Positions 34,945 through 46,649 of a stretch of DNA of 64,000 bases are shown here, piece by piece. The position numbers and the translations under genes were made by a program. Location of the stretch: the NCBI GenBank assembly GCA_028023455.1, contig JAQFVV010012420.1, positions 5,907,770 through 5,971,769 of the forward strand, in the 5' to 3' direction. Positions within the stretch are counted from its first letter, which is position 1. Each line of letters opens with the position of its first letter. The notes beneath the pieces are model-generated. The model saw only the letters and a program-made list of their open reading frames with translations, searched no databases and was not told where the DNA came from. This DNA is from Epiperipatus broadwayi (Eukaryota; Onychophora; Udeonychophora; Euonychophora; Peripatidae).

Positions 34945-37630
34945 TAAACATCATTATAAAAAGGAAAAGCAAATAAGAAAATAAGCTTTGATAGGAAAAA
35001 TAAGACAAATTATTTCCCATTAAAGTTTATGGAAAAGAGATAACAAACAATAGATAATTATTATTAACCATACTTAAATATGTTTAGTAATTTATGGATT
35101 GTGACAGTTCTAGAATGAAATCTATAAAATATGGAATATTTTAAGAAAGAAGCCATTTTGAGATTGAATTATGAAAACAAAAACTTACATGGGCTAATAT
35201 AAAAAAAGCTTTTTTAATTAAAATTGAGTATTAAAATTAATATTAATTCTGATATTAATATTTTTATGGGTAACAGGTATCAAGTGTTTCTTTTTTTTTT
35301 TTACATTTAAGATAGGTAGATGATTAATTCATGTAGAGAAAAATCAGATGCATGATACTAAATAGGATCATGATTAATGTAAGAAACAAATGAAAACTGT
35401 TAAAGAAATTCAGAAGAGAAATCATAGAGTGAGATTAGACAAATGACTGAAGATTTGAGCTGTATGAAAACTATATGATGTTGGTCTGTGTTTCACATTA
35501 GCAGTTGGATCATAATAACAATGATAACAACAACAACATTAATAAATAAATTCATAATATACTATTTATTGATTGTTTTTTTAACATTACTTTGAGTCTT
35601 TGCAAATTGTTGATAAATCTCTGGTTTTCTATTTAACTGTTAAACTTTTGTAAATTTCCTTAACTGAGCTGACTTGTTATAGAATAATTTATATTGTCAA
35701 ATTAGTGTCTATAATTTTTATTTTGAGATTCTCACCTATACTGGTCTACTGTCAATCACACATAAAGCATCTTTGTAAAGAAAATTAAATTTTTGTTTGC
35801 ACTGTATATGTAATACTAAATTAATTTCAACTCAGGCTTACAAATGATCAACTACTACAAACACTGCTTCTTTGTAGCATAAGATATTAAGTAATTTATT
35901 AAAGACTTTATACAAATGATCTTTTTTTATCTTCTATACTTTTTCTCTCACTCTCTTTCCATTTTTTTTTACTTAGGTTGGTATACAGTATAATTTATGA
36001 AAAGCTCATATCGTCCATCAATAGTCTGTACTAACAATGCCAATGAGATCATGTGATTACAAATCATAGTTTGGATTCTTCATTTACATACCACTTTGAC
36101 ACTATTCTTTTTTCTCTTTTACATCATTCAAAATGCATTGATGAGAATATCTCAACTAAACAATGCAATCAATAATGAGTCATTTTGGAATTGGTTTTGG
36201 AACAGAAGTTTCACTCGATATATAATTGTATGTTTAAAAAACTTTATTTAGAGATGATCTTATCTCACAGAAAAATTTAAATAGGATAATTTAAATATGG
36301 CATGTTTACCCAATCTGGATAACTCACTATGTTTAGTGGATTATTTATCAAAGTAATAGAAATAAATGTAAATTCAGTAATAGCAAAGATAACAAATCAT
36401 AAAATAGTGATAAAAATAAAGCCAAATCTTTCAATTATTTTAAACATGAATATACAGAATATGCAAATATTATTTGGTGTAAATTCTTCAAGCCAGAAAC
36501 TCTTTTTGATAGAAACTACTGTAATTTAACCCTTCTCCATTTCAACATTTTAAAATCCTTCCTCAGTTGCAATTTGAGTTAATAGTTCCACATTTTATTT
36601 TGTTATTTAAATCTTTATTCAGTATTATAAATCAATAAATTTCAATTGAATTATTAGAAATACAAATTTGCAAATATTAATCATCTTAGAAAATCATATT
36701 TGAATTTTCCAAATATGAAAAGAAAAAGCATAAAATGAAATCTTACTTTCTTCTTATTGCTAGATTGTTATCATGCTATTGAAAAGAATACATTAACAAA
36801 AATTTTATTGAATAAATTTCATTTTTTTAAAAGTGAATGAATAATTATAAATTCATCACAAAGCTATGGAATTTTGTTTCAAAATTGAATTTAATATTAC
36901 AAAAACATCACAAAATTTTCTGCACTACAATTCCTTTGACAGAGCATAATGATCAGAGTTTCCTCTTTACCATTATATTTCTTAAATTGTATTTAAAAAA
37001 AAAAAATTTAAGTGGAATCATGAAGATATTTCTTTTGTAATAATTATTATATAAATATTTTGTAAAAATTATGATAAATATTCAAATCAACTTTGCAATA
37101 ATATATATATGTTTCTCATTGTAGTAAAAGTTAAAGAGAAGTTTACAACTTTGCTAATATGCCCAAGATCAAAGAATCTACCAATTAGCAACCTTTTAGG
37201 CTTTTGTTGACTTGTTTATTATTTCCTTTGTGGACTATTGCAGTCATCAAATTTTTGTTTTGAACTAATAAACCAATATTTACTTTATTTCCAATTTTTA
37301 TTGTCAAATGCATGTAAAATTGGCAAAATAGTGCTAAAGATGGCCACAAGAGAGTGATTTGAAGCCAAAAACCAGTAGCACTGTCATGAAGATTTAATAA
37401 CAACAGATCTCAGAATCATTGAGTTAAAATTAATACATCTTCTTTTAGAGAAACTCATTTTTCAGAGAGAGATAATTTAATTTATCAAGTGATAAACTAT
37501 TAAGGTTTTGGGGAAAACATAAATATTATTAATAAAATATATGTAATGATACAAAGTGATTACAAATAAGGCTGCTTCATCATCAAATTATTAAAGATGG
37601 CTTAGTAAAATATCATAAATTAAAATAAAC
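34945..37630. other. AT-rich DNA, nothing recognised
   Basis: No exon, RNA gene or mobile element could be supported. Frames 36329-36529, 36837-37040 and 37185-37403 show no recognisable domain. Confidence 0.5.
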
Positions 37631-37639
37631 AATAAATTG

Positions 37640-38745
37640 ATTTAATTAAAGAGAAATGATTTCCTCCTTTAATGTATGTATTGTACTGATGTTGAGTGCT
37701 GAGGATGGCCATCTTATCATTAAACCTACATTCTAATTATATAGGCCGATCTGAAGTATCTTAGTTTGAGAGTATGAAGATGTTACTCTAGTCACTTTTA
37801 CATCTATTATTTTCTTTCACATATTAACATTCATGAAAATTTTCAATTTACTATGTGTTAATATTATGAATTCTTAGAAACTATGTAATATTCAAATTTA
37901 TTTGATAAGCACAGAGATCATATGTAATTAAAGAGAAAGGATTTCTACCTTTAATATATGCATTGTACTTCATATAATAGCTCAATGATGTCATGTTAAG
38001 TATTGAGGATATTCACAAACTCAAACACAAGATAGACTTTTGAAAATATAAGAGCAGCCATCTTATCTTTAAACCATTCTAATTATATAGGCCAATCTGA
38101 AGCAACTTTGTTTGAGAGTGTGAAGATATTTCTCTATTCACTTTTGCATTCATTATTTTCTTTCACAAATTAACATTCACAAAATTTTTAATTTACTCCA
38201 TGTTAATACTATGAATTCTTAGAAAATATGTAATATTCAAATTTATTTACTAAGCACAGTTATCATATGTAATTAAAGAGAAAGAATTTCTACCTTTAAT
38301 ATATGCACTGTACTGATCTTATAATACCTCAATGATGTTATGTTGAATATTGAGGATATTCTCAAACTCAAACACAAATTAGAGACTTTTGAAAAGATAA
38401 GAGTGACCATTCTATCTTTAAACCTACATTCTAATTATATGGCCAATCTGAAGTGTTTTTATTTGAGTGTGAATATGTTTCTCTATTCACTTTTACAGCC
38501 ATTATTTTCTCTTACATATTAATGTTCACAAATTTTTTTCATTTATTTACATGTTAATATTATGAATTCTGATAAACTATGTTATTGTCTTTTCAAAAAT
38601 CTCTATCTTGTGGTTGAGTTTGAGAGTATCTTTAGCACTCAACATGACATTGTTGAGCTATATATAAGATTAGTACCATACATATATTAAAGGTGGAAAT
38701 TCTCTTTAATTACATATGATTTGTACTTAGCAAATAAATTTGAAT
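37640..38745. mobile_element. Three direct units plus a terminal inverted partial unit
   Basis: TAATTAAAGAGAAA occurs near 37645, 37926 and 38269, starting direct units of about 280 (deleted) and 343 bp and a third. Each holds TTTAAACC, ATTCTAATTATAT, CCAATCTGAAG. At 38580-38745 the start of a unit appears in reverse orientation (CTCTTTAATTACATATGAT). Tandem plus inverted partial copies in one element resembles the family F and PLE arrangements. No TSD could be defined. The frame 38340-38522 is chance. Confidence 0.65.
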
Positions 38746-38749
38746 ATTC

Positions 38750-39540
38750 AATGAATTTATTTGTAAAGTTTTTAAGTTGCAATATGTGTGGACACATATC
38801 ATATATACATATATATGTGTATGTGTGTAAAATTTATTTACATTGGGTTAGAGAAGAAATAGGTTGATAGATTTGAAGAATCTATGAAATATTTTGATAT
38901 TCTAATACATATTGTATTATATGAGATGGTACAATGTATAGTGGAGCAGAATAGTAGTTATTGGAATATTTTATTTTGATATACAAAGTACATGATCATG
39001 TATGAATGTGTTTCTTTTATATACGTATTATATAAAATTAAAATAGTAAAATTGTAATCCTTGTAATGAAGGAGAAAAAAGAGAAAATAGTTAAGTTTAT
39101 TTGGCATGCAAATAAATGTGCAGTTTAACAGAAGGTGTACTATATTATATGGACCTTTCAGATCCATCTTCAGGAAAAGGCTTAATAAAATGTTGCCTTT
39201 TTTTGTGTGATAAACTTGATAGTAAATCCAGATATTTTATTGAAAATTATATAAAATTTAAATTAGATAGGAGAACAAACTGCAAAGAATAAAGTCTCAA
39301 TTTTTTTTCTCTGTCCAGTCTTTATAAATTAAAGTTATTTTTAGTTATTTGGAAAACATATATTGCTAAATTATGAAAGTGATATAAACATGTTTTGTAT
39401 AAATAAGATATTGGATTCAAATTTTAGAAAAAAATGTTTGGGAAAACATTCCAATTCAGAGATAATTAATTTTTATAATTTCATAAATGTATTTTATTGT
39501 TATCACTAATTCAATGCAATAGGATGATGAGTGATTTTAC
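38750..39540. other. AT-rich DNA, nothing recognised
   Basis: TA and TG microsatellite tracts lie near 38802-38828. The minus-strand frame 38958-39167 has no recognisable domain. Confidence 0.5.
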
Positions 39541-39551
39541 TGTAGAGCAAG

Positions 39552-39705
39552 TATATAAATAGATCTGCTGAACAATAGTAGTTGAGAGATAACAAGGCAG
39601 ATTGATTCCGGGAAGAGAGGACAAAATTCTGGAAAGAAATAGAGTGGTCATTGCAGCAAGAAAAAAAGAAAGGATGAACAATTATAAGAAGCCCAAAAAG
39701 TAAGT
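39552..39705 (+). promoter_or_regulatory. Candidate TATA promoter, short first exon and splice donor
   Basis: TATATAAA (39552-39559) lies about 120 bp before ATG 39674. The short frame MNNYKKPK runs into GTAAGT at 39700-39705, a consensus donor. The interval is more purine- and GC-rich than its surroundings. This could be the first exon of an unknown transcript or of a mobile element. No homology is recognised, so the call is weak. Confidence 0.25.
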
Positions 39706-39709
39706 CTGA

Positions 39710-41320
39710 TGTGGCAGTTGTTGTATCTTTACCGCTAGTAGAATAGAAAAACCGCTAATTAAAATAATTTTCCTACAGATTTTTGTGATAGAATAGGTTT
39801 ATGATGCTGATTAATATCCAGCTGTTTTAAAATTGTTTTTTAATATTAAATATAATGCAGGTATTATGACAATATTTACTTCTAGGAAGAATTGGAGGTA
39901 CACCAGTTAAATAATCTGACACTGTGTAAAAATTCTATCCAGATATGAGTGTTGATTACTTTAAATGATCAAATTTCAATGTTAAAATTTGTCCATAATG
40001 TTGCCTTCTATATATAAAATTAAAAATAATAAATTTAAAACAAAATTGTGTTGTTTATTTCAACTTTGTTTTAAATTGATTATTTTTAATTAATGAGTGT
40101 TGATTTTACATAAGATATAACTTTACCTACTTACAAAAAGAAAATTATGTCATAAGAAAAGAAGAGGAACCTAACATATTTTTATCAATAGTGAGAATCA
40201 TTTTCTTTGTGTATAGTCATTGATACCCAAGAAGGTCAATTAGAATAGAGGAAAACTGAATTTCTATGGACTATTGTTTAAGATGCGCATAGCAGATAGA
40301 ATAACAAACTTATGGATATCAGCAATATCCTGGAAGAGACATTTATTGTTCAATTAAGATTTTTAAAAATACTTATACATAAGGCCTTAAAGTTATTCAT
40401 GATTATTTATTAATTTTACATATATATTTTTTTTATATTTCAATTTGATTCTATTACCATAATCATACATGTATGAACATTTAAGGTATTTGCAAACATA
40501 TATACATAAAAAATTCTTTATTTTATGTATTTTATGATTATTGCAAGTAAATCGTTTTTCTTTTGTTTTCAAATATAGAAATTTTGCTGTATGAACTCAT
40601 TCCAAACATATACAATTAATCTACCACTGAGAAATAATGTAATCCCCTGGGTGACATACTGGGTAACAAATATACATTGAAATGATGATGGTCATAGATA
40701 ATGATTCATCTAAGAGTATTCTTTCTATAAAGAAAGTGGCACCTAAGATTAATTGAGATTGAATCTTAAAAAAATGCTTTTGGGATTATTAATCTGAATT
40801 TAACTTTCTAAGTGCTGATATCATTTTGATCATAATTATTACAGGATTTGTTACACTTAATATGTAACAATATATATAATATTTTATAAAAAGTACTTTT
40901 ATTTAATTTGATAGGCAGTGCACTAAAAATGAAAAAATAATTTTATGGACACCCCCACTTTTATTTCAAGCTAAATATAACAACTAAAATCGTAACTCAT
41001 CAAATTAAAGAAAAACATTTTTATAAAATTTATTTTATAGTATTCAGACATTTTGCAATAGACATTTTGTAACTATTCTTATTTAAACTTAAAAACTGAG
41101 AATGTAAACATTGTCCACTATATTTCCAATATTTGAAATGATATTCACAAATCATTTACAAGATTTTGGTGTTTATGAAGATAGAATTTTTAAAAGAACA
41201 AGCCTTGGTTAATCAATCAAAAGAAATTATTTATTTATATTTCTTTTTATTTTAATTATCATGTAAATATTTTTATTGAAGTAGTCATGAAATTCATTCA
41301 AAATATATTTTTAAAAAAAT
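39710..41320. other. AT-rich DNA, nothing recognised
   Basis: No supported feature. Confidence 0.5.
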
Positions 41321-41329
41321 ATGCTGCCA

Positions 41330-41400
41330 TCTACTGCATATCGACAAGCGTTGGTGGCTTATTGGCTAACACAGCTGCCCTCCAAGCGCTTCCCAGTCAA
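41330..41400 (+). repeat. tRNA-like 5' half, probable SINE head fragment
   Basis: GCGTTGGTGGCTTATTGGCT and CCCTCCAAGCGCTTCCCAGTC resemble the D-arm and anticodon region of a tRNA (A-box TGGCTTATTGG). There is no T-arm or B-box after it, so it is not a functional tRNA gene. Confidence 0.35.
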
Positions 41401-41419
41401 TGCATTTGACATATCTATT

Positions 41420-42640
41420 GCATATCACTAAAAACTTACTAACTGATATCAATATGGTTTTGAAATTTGGCCCCAATGATGTTAGATTAAACAACTATGA
41501 AATATTACTTAATAAAATCTGTTCATAGGAGTATGCTAAAAATTTGTTATAAGATTTGATCCAAATAAGCAAATGATCAAAAACAACCAGAATTTTTAGG
41601 TTAAATAAAAACTTTAAAAATAGTAATAAGAACCAAACTTCTACAAAGCATTGAAAAGAAAAGAACCTTTAATTTTTAATTGCTATTATAAAACTGACAC
41701 TAACATTATCACAAGAAAATAAAGTACAAAAATCAAAAATAACTTTTATTATTAATTCTTAATGATAAAACTATATATACAGATATCAAAATAAATTTTA
41801 AACACAATATAGAAAATTAAGCTATTGTTATTATTTAATAATTAATATTTTTTAGTATTCATCAGCTTATAGTGTTTTAAAAAATTAACACCAGTGTAAT
41901 AAGAGAACCAGTCTTCTATTGAATTATTACTATAATATTTTTTTTTTTTAATTTGGAAAAAACTCAGAAATTAAATGTGATGAATTATATGGGTTTATTC
42001 CATGTATATATAAAGCCTCTTCATAATATATTTATCTTTAATATTTTAATATTTGCTATATGATTTTAAATAATCAAGCAATATTCAAGTAATTTATTTA
42101 CTGTATTTTTTTTCTCCTATTAAAATAAAACATATCTTTTCTTTAGTTCTAATACTTTATTAAAAGTTCTCATCTCCAGTCTAAAAAAACATATATATTA
42201 ATATCTTATTCTATCAGATAGTCTAGATTTGAGCATTTTAAATTTTTGACATGAAATGTATCAAAGTTAATTGAATGCTTTGAAGAGTTGGAATTTTAGT
42301 GGGCTATTGAATTTTAATTGTTTTTCTGTATTTATAGTTTTTTTTTCTTTTATTTTTGTTAATGTTAGCAATTAATAAATGCAGATTTTTTTTTTATCTT
42401 ACAGATAAGATCAAAGTCATAAAGTTTTATTTTCAAATATCAAAAAGTAAATTCTGCTTTAACAATAGCAAAGTGCTGAATATAACAAATCTCTTCACTT
42501 TAATCTAAAATCATTAGTTGTAACCTTGAATAATCAATAGACAAGAGATGATGTAGAGACAAATCTATTTTGAAATTTCAAGATATTAGCTTAAATAATA
42601 TAAATTAGTAAGAAATGGCTGTTATATGCATAATTACATT
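41420..42640. other. AT-rich DNA, nothing recognised
   Basis: Many A and T homopolymer runs. No supported feature. Confidence 0.5.
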
Positions 42641-42654
42641 AATTCAAACTGTAA

Positions 42655-42830
42655 AGTTTAATCCTCACTGACAATATTTAAAGCCAAAAATTGGTTTTCA
42701 GGTTTGAATATTATATTACTATCCTATCTAGTGTCCATTGATTATTTAAGCTTACACTAGATGGCTCTAGATAGGGTTGAAAAATCTACTTTTGTAAGCA
42801 TATGAGTAAATATATGAGAAAGTCATTTAA
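42655..42830 (+). repeat. Dispersed repeat family H, copy 1
   Basis: The copy has CTCACTGACAATATT, then GTGTCCATTGATTATTTAAG and AGATGGCTCTAGATAGGGTTG. It aligns with copies at 46.4 and 54.3 kb (TCTCACTGACAGAAATC, TTCATTGATTATTCAAGCTT, GGTTCTATAGCACAGGATGA). The class is unknown. Confidence 0.5.
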
Positions 42831-42836
42831 TTTTGT

Positions 42837-42938
42837 CTTGCGTTGTTAGCCGAGAGGTATCGTAGCCGCAAGTAGTTGGTTGCAGACGGGTGTGGGTTCG
42901 CGTCCCGGCAGATGCTATGACATATGAAAAAAAAAAAA
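42837..42938 (+). repeat. tRNA-derived SINE, family B, copy 1
   Basis: The tRNA-like part starts GCGTTGTTAGCCGAGAGGTA (A-box TTAGCCGAGAGG) and has GTGGGTTCGCGTCCC as T-arm with B-box. It closes with GCAGATGC, which can still partly pair with the start as an acceptor stem. A short ATGACATATG and poly-A tail follows, as in a retroposed copy. CpGs persist, so it is fairly young. It could be mistaken for a tRNA gene, but the poly-A tail and the second copy at 63.6 kb argue for a SINE. Confidence 0.7.
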
Positions 42939-43479
42939 AGTTTAATATTTTATTCTTTTTTTTTTTTTTAATTGAAGGGTATTTATGACATATTCATGTG
43001 ATTCATCATAAGCTAAAGTTTGTTCTATATAAATATTGAAAACTTTTTTAGGTCATAAGTAAAATTATAATTTTTTTAAATAACTAGCTCATTAATTTAG
43101 CCTACCATCCAATCAATATTGATCAGTAAATGGATATTTTTTATCCTTAGATACAGGTTAAAGGCCCCAGTTTAATCTAATAAGGTCAATTGAGTATTGT
43201 AAAAACAAAAAAAAATGGTATTCATAGTTTTATATACAGTGAGTTTATGATTTAATTTTTAACTTCTTTTGAAAATTAAATCTAATTGGATATTTCTGCT
43301 TTTTAATATCAATTTTAGTGTTTACTGAATTATTTTGGCAATAAAACAAGTGTTATTAAAAATAGTGAATATTTCATTTATTTCTCTTATGATCTATATT
43401 TCTTCTACATTAATGCCCAGACATACAAGTACTAATGTACACTAATTATTACTATTTATATATGTAACCTTTGGTGTTT

Positions 43480-44160
43480 CGTATTTTAATCGCAGCAATC
43501 AATAAATTACTATTGTTTAGATTGTTTATTGTAGTGGTCAATCGCTTTGATCTGTGAGAACTCAAATAGATTAGTATAATTTTTCTGTTTTCTTTTTCAC
43601 ATACATAATGTCTTTACGTATTTCTGATTAAAAATATGAAATCTGTCTTCTTCTTTGATATTGTTTTTACTGATGTTATTATCTTACTAAAATTAAATAT
43701 TTTCCTTCAAAATAATTAGTTGACTTGTGGATAACTTATCATTATATAATAGCGATTTATGTTTTCAGTGTAATCTGTATCAGATATATATTATTATTAA
43801 ATGGACTTTAAGAATTATTAATGCCATAATTTTTTTTTGAAAAACAAAAAAGTTATTGTTTTATTTTAGATGCGGCATGCACATGTATATATATTTGTTT
43901 ATACTGAGGATACCTTTTTTTTTTTCTTTTATAAATTTATTTTTATAGTAAATAAATGTAAGACGTTTTTATTAATGTATTTCTCTATGAAGACTTTTTT
44001 TATTTTAAAGAAGAGCTGATTTGCTTCGGCAGGAAATGGCGCAATTAGAACTGATTACACAATTTGATTACTGCGAATGTATCATTAAATGGCCATCCGG
44101 CGACATCAGACATTAAAAGCTTCTGCATTTATGTTTTGATGAAGCGCTTAAATTTGAAAC
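43480..44160. promoter_or_regulatory. CpG-retaining patch
   Basis: CpGs recur (TTTCGTATTTTAATCGCAG, TTTACGTATT, ATGCGGCATG, GCTTCGGCAGG, CCATCCGGCGAC, GAAGCGC) against a CpG-poor background. The right end contains the small ORF 44036-44116. It is likely an unmethylated exon or regulatory element. Confidence 0.4.
44011..44116 (+). CDS. Candidate exon or small ORF in a CpG-retaining patch
   Basis: A pyrimidine-rich run and AAAG at 44010 could be a splice acceptor, with a second AG just downstream. The frame through ATG 44036 reads MAQLELITQFDYCEC and ends at TAA 44114-44116. It is open back to about 44009. Use of the AG at 44016 would join in frame to the phase-1 end of the signal-peptide exon at 11927, 32 kb upstream on the same strand. 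Composition is clearly less AT-rich than the neighbours. No family is recognised and the join is speculative. It could equally be a conserved non-coding element. Confidence 0.3.
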
Positions 44161-44499
44161 AGATTTTAAAAAAGTGATTATTATTGCCTGATTCTTTCCA
44201 GACATGGCTAAAATTATTACTAATCCAGCCAATTTTATTTAATATAGATGTCAACATTTTTTTTTCTTTTGATGATGCAAAAATGTGGTTTTGGAACAAA
44301 TAGCATAAATTTGACAAATTTCTTCTATATAATTAAAGCATCTGCTGAAAATAATGGATTCATTTTAAATAAAAAGAAAAAAAAAGAAGAGAAAATCAAC
44401 TATTTAAAATAATGGCAGCACATATATATATATGAATACACTTTCTCATATATATATATATCATTTTTTGGTGTTATTATGCCCATACTCGTTAAATGC

Positions 44500-44627
44500 C
44501 CTGCGAGATTTGGTGCAGTGATACGAGTGGCAAATTCTGGAGCTTAAGATCATTGGATTGAAGTTTGCTTCTATCATTTCGTGCTCGAATGTTTTTTGAA
44601 CTTTCGAATAACAAACCATTCAATTAC
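44500..44627 (+). repeat. tRNA-derived SINE, family A, copy 7
   Basis: The head GGTGCAGTGATACGAGTGGC and a degenerate B-box are followed by TTCGTGCTCGAATG and the tail ACTTTCGAATAACAAACCATT. It lies directly beside an RTE 3' fragment starting at about 44650. Confidence 0.6.
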
Positions 44628-44649
44628 TTTTTTTTTTTACTCGTTTAAT

Positions 44650-44995
44650 GTTGATTACAAATTATATGTATCATCATTTTCAACCATTATCGATCCACTG
44701 CAGGATGACGACTCCAAGTTCAATTCATTTTTCTCTGATCTCTGGTCTCTCTTCTCCATATCATACCAACACATTTTCTTATTTCATCCATCAGGTCTTT
44801 TACAATATCCATCTGTTATCATCTCATCTAGCAATATGTCCAGCCCAACTCCACTCCAGTCTCTTAATTTTTTCAACGATGTCAGTAACACTTGTTTGCT
44901 CTTTCACACTTGTTTGCTCTTTCACTCATATATTTTGTTTTTGATCTCTTCATTATTCTCTAATTATATATGTATTCTTATTAGTAGTTTAATTT
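44650..44995 (-). pseudogene. RTE-type LINE 3' fragment
   Basis: The minus strand matches the end of the RTE RT (the LKW.WAGHIA region) as in 61.0-61.3 kb, including AGCAATATGTCCAGCCCAAC on the plus strand. It is truncated at both ends of the coding region. The plus-strand frames 44581-45024 and 44648-44944 are shadows of it. An 18-bp direct duplication (CACTTGTTTGCTCTTTCA) lies near 44888-44924. Confidence 0.7.
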
Positions 44996-44999
44996 TTGA

Positions 45000-46395
45000 G
45001 AAAATAATTTTATATAATGGTTAATTATATTCATTATCTTTTGGTGTTAAGTTTTTATATCAGTAATTTTTTTATCATTAATTGTCTATTAATAATGATG
45101 GTACTCTTTGTTTCGTGGGATATCATGCAACATTTGGAAATTAAAGTTTGCAAATCGAACAAGGAATTAGTTCAAAACATTTAGATCATGAGTTCAGTAT
45201 TATACCACTGGTCTAAACTACATAGACCAATTATTTACTAAAAAGCATGTATTGTACTTTATTTCAGAGCATGTCTTCTCTTTAAATTCTTCTAGTCATA
45301 AAAGACAACTGTATATTGTTTATCAACTTAATTTTTTTTTCTTTTCCTATTCTTTACAGTTTCTAGATCCTACTGGTTTATCAATTTCTCAATAATTTTT
45401 TTTACACAATTTTTTTTTTATGATTTTGTAATTTACAATAATATTGCCTCAATTGTTTTTCAAATTTTTATTATATGTCAAAATTTAATCAGTGAACAAG
45501 ATTTTTTTGTTGTTTTTAATATCCTACAGTATAATCTATCATCCTTCATTAAAAACTTCATTATAATTAACTTCCAAAGTATTTAAAATAATAAATTCTA
45601 TTTATAACTTTATCTTCTAAGTATTTTAATCCTTTAATAAAATTCATGGATTGTCTCTAAACTTTTTATCCATCTCATAAGACCATAACAACTGCAGTTT
45701 CATCAATAATTGTGGTGTAGCAAATGATATCTAAATAGGTATTATGCAAGAAAATTATATATAAAACTCTATTTTTTTTTTAAATGTAAGCACATATACA
45801 GACATGCCTACAGCAACAAATTGAATTGTTGCAAACTTAAAAACAGTATTGGAAACATTAATAAAAATTGATCAATTATTTTAATGATCTATGTATTTTA
45901 GTAAAAACAGCTTTTATTAACTACCTAAAATGTTGCCAATCTTCTGACTAAATACGGGTATCTTATAACAATAATTTTTAACTTAAAATTATTAATATAA
46001 GAAGATTACCATATTATCAATGGAGATTGGCAGTACTCTGGCAGCTGATAAACATTTTTTTTTTTCAAAATACATTTATATTGTACAGTTGTTGATCAGT
46101 TTTTTTTTTTTGCAACTCAATTTATTTATATATATCTTTAAAAAAAAATTACATCAAGGAAATATAGAAATATTACTTTACACAATTTATAGCTCATTGA
46201 CAATATTTTAAGCATGAACAAAGTATATAAATTTCTAACTTTGTAACAGCTGTGTTTTATAATTACCAAACCATACATACAATAAAATAAAAAAATAAAC
46301 TCAAAATATTTAGATAGACAGAATAAAGCCAAAATGTAACCCTGCTTGATAGCCAAGGGGGTTTGGATTCAAAAATTAGTGTATTTTTATATTTC
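45000..46395. other. AT-rich DNA, nothing firm
   Basis: A very degenerate tRNA-like patch lies near 45120-45230 on the minus strand. The frames 46020-46211 and 46138-46356 have no recognisable domain. Confidence 0.45.
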
Positions 46396-46399
46396 AGAC

Positions 46400-46640
46400 T
46401 TAGTTTGATAGTATAAAAAAATTAAAGGTGATTTCTAGATATACAAGAGGTTTTTGTTCAGATTTCTCACTGATAAATAATGTTATAAGACAGAAACTTA
46501 TCTAAGAATTGGATATAATAGTATTATCATCTAGTATTTACTGATGACCCAATTGAATAATAAATTGACTCTGGAATAAGGGAAAAGAACTGCTCATAAA
46601 AGACACAGACTATGCAAGTACTAAGACTTAATTTAAGATA
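46400..46640 (+). repeat. Dispersed repeat family H, copy 2
   Basis: TAAAGGTGATTTCTAGATAT, GATTTCTCACTGATAAATAA and GACTCTGGAATAAGGGAAAA correspond to blocks in the copies at 42.7 and 54.3 kb in the same order. Diverged. Confidence 0.45.
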
Positions 46641-46649
46641 TATTTTACA

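Noticed and set aside
37640-38745. CRISPR-like array
   Set aside because: Units are long, diverged and without unique spacers, and the genome is eukaryotic.
42837-42920. Possible functional tRNA gene
   Set aside because: A poly-A tail, imperfect acceptor pairing and a second diverged copy at 63.6 kb indicate a SINE.
44581-45024. 147-codon plus-strand frame
   Set aside because: It is antisense to an RTE LINE 3' fragment and starts in a SINE.
45120-45230. tRNA-like string on the minus strand
   Set aside because: A B-box-like GTTTTGAACTAATTCC and a CAT loop are suggestive, but the rest is too degraded to call.
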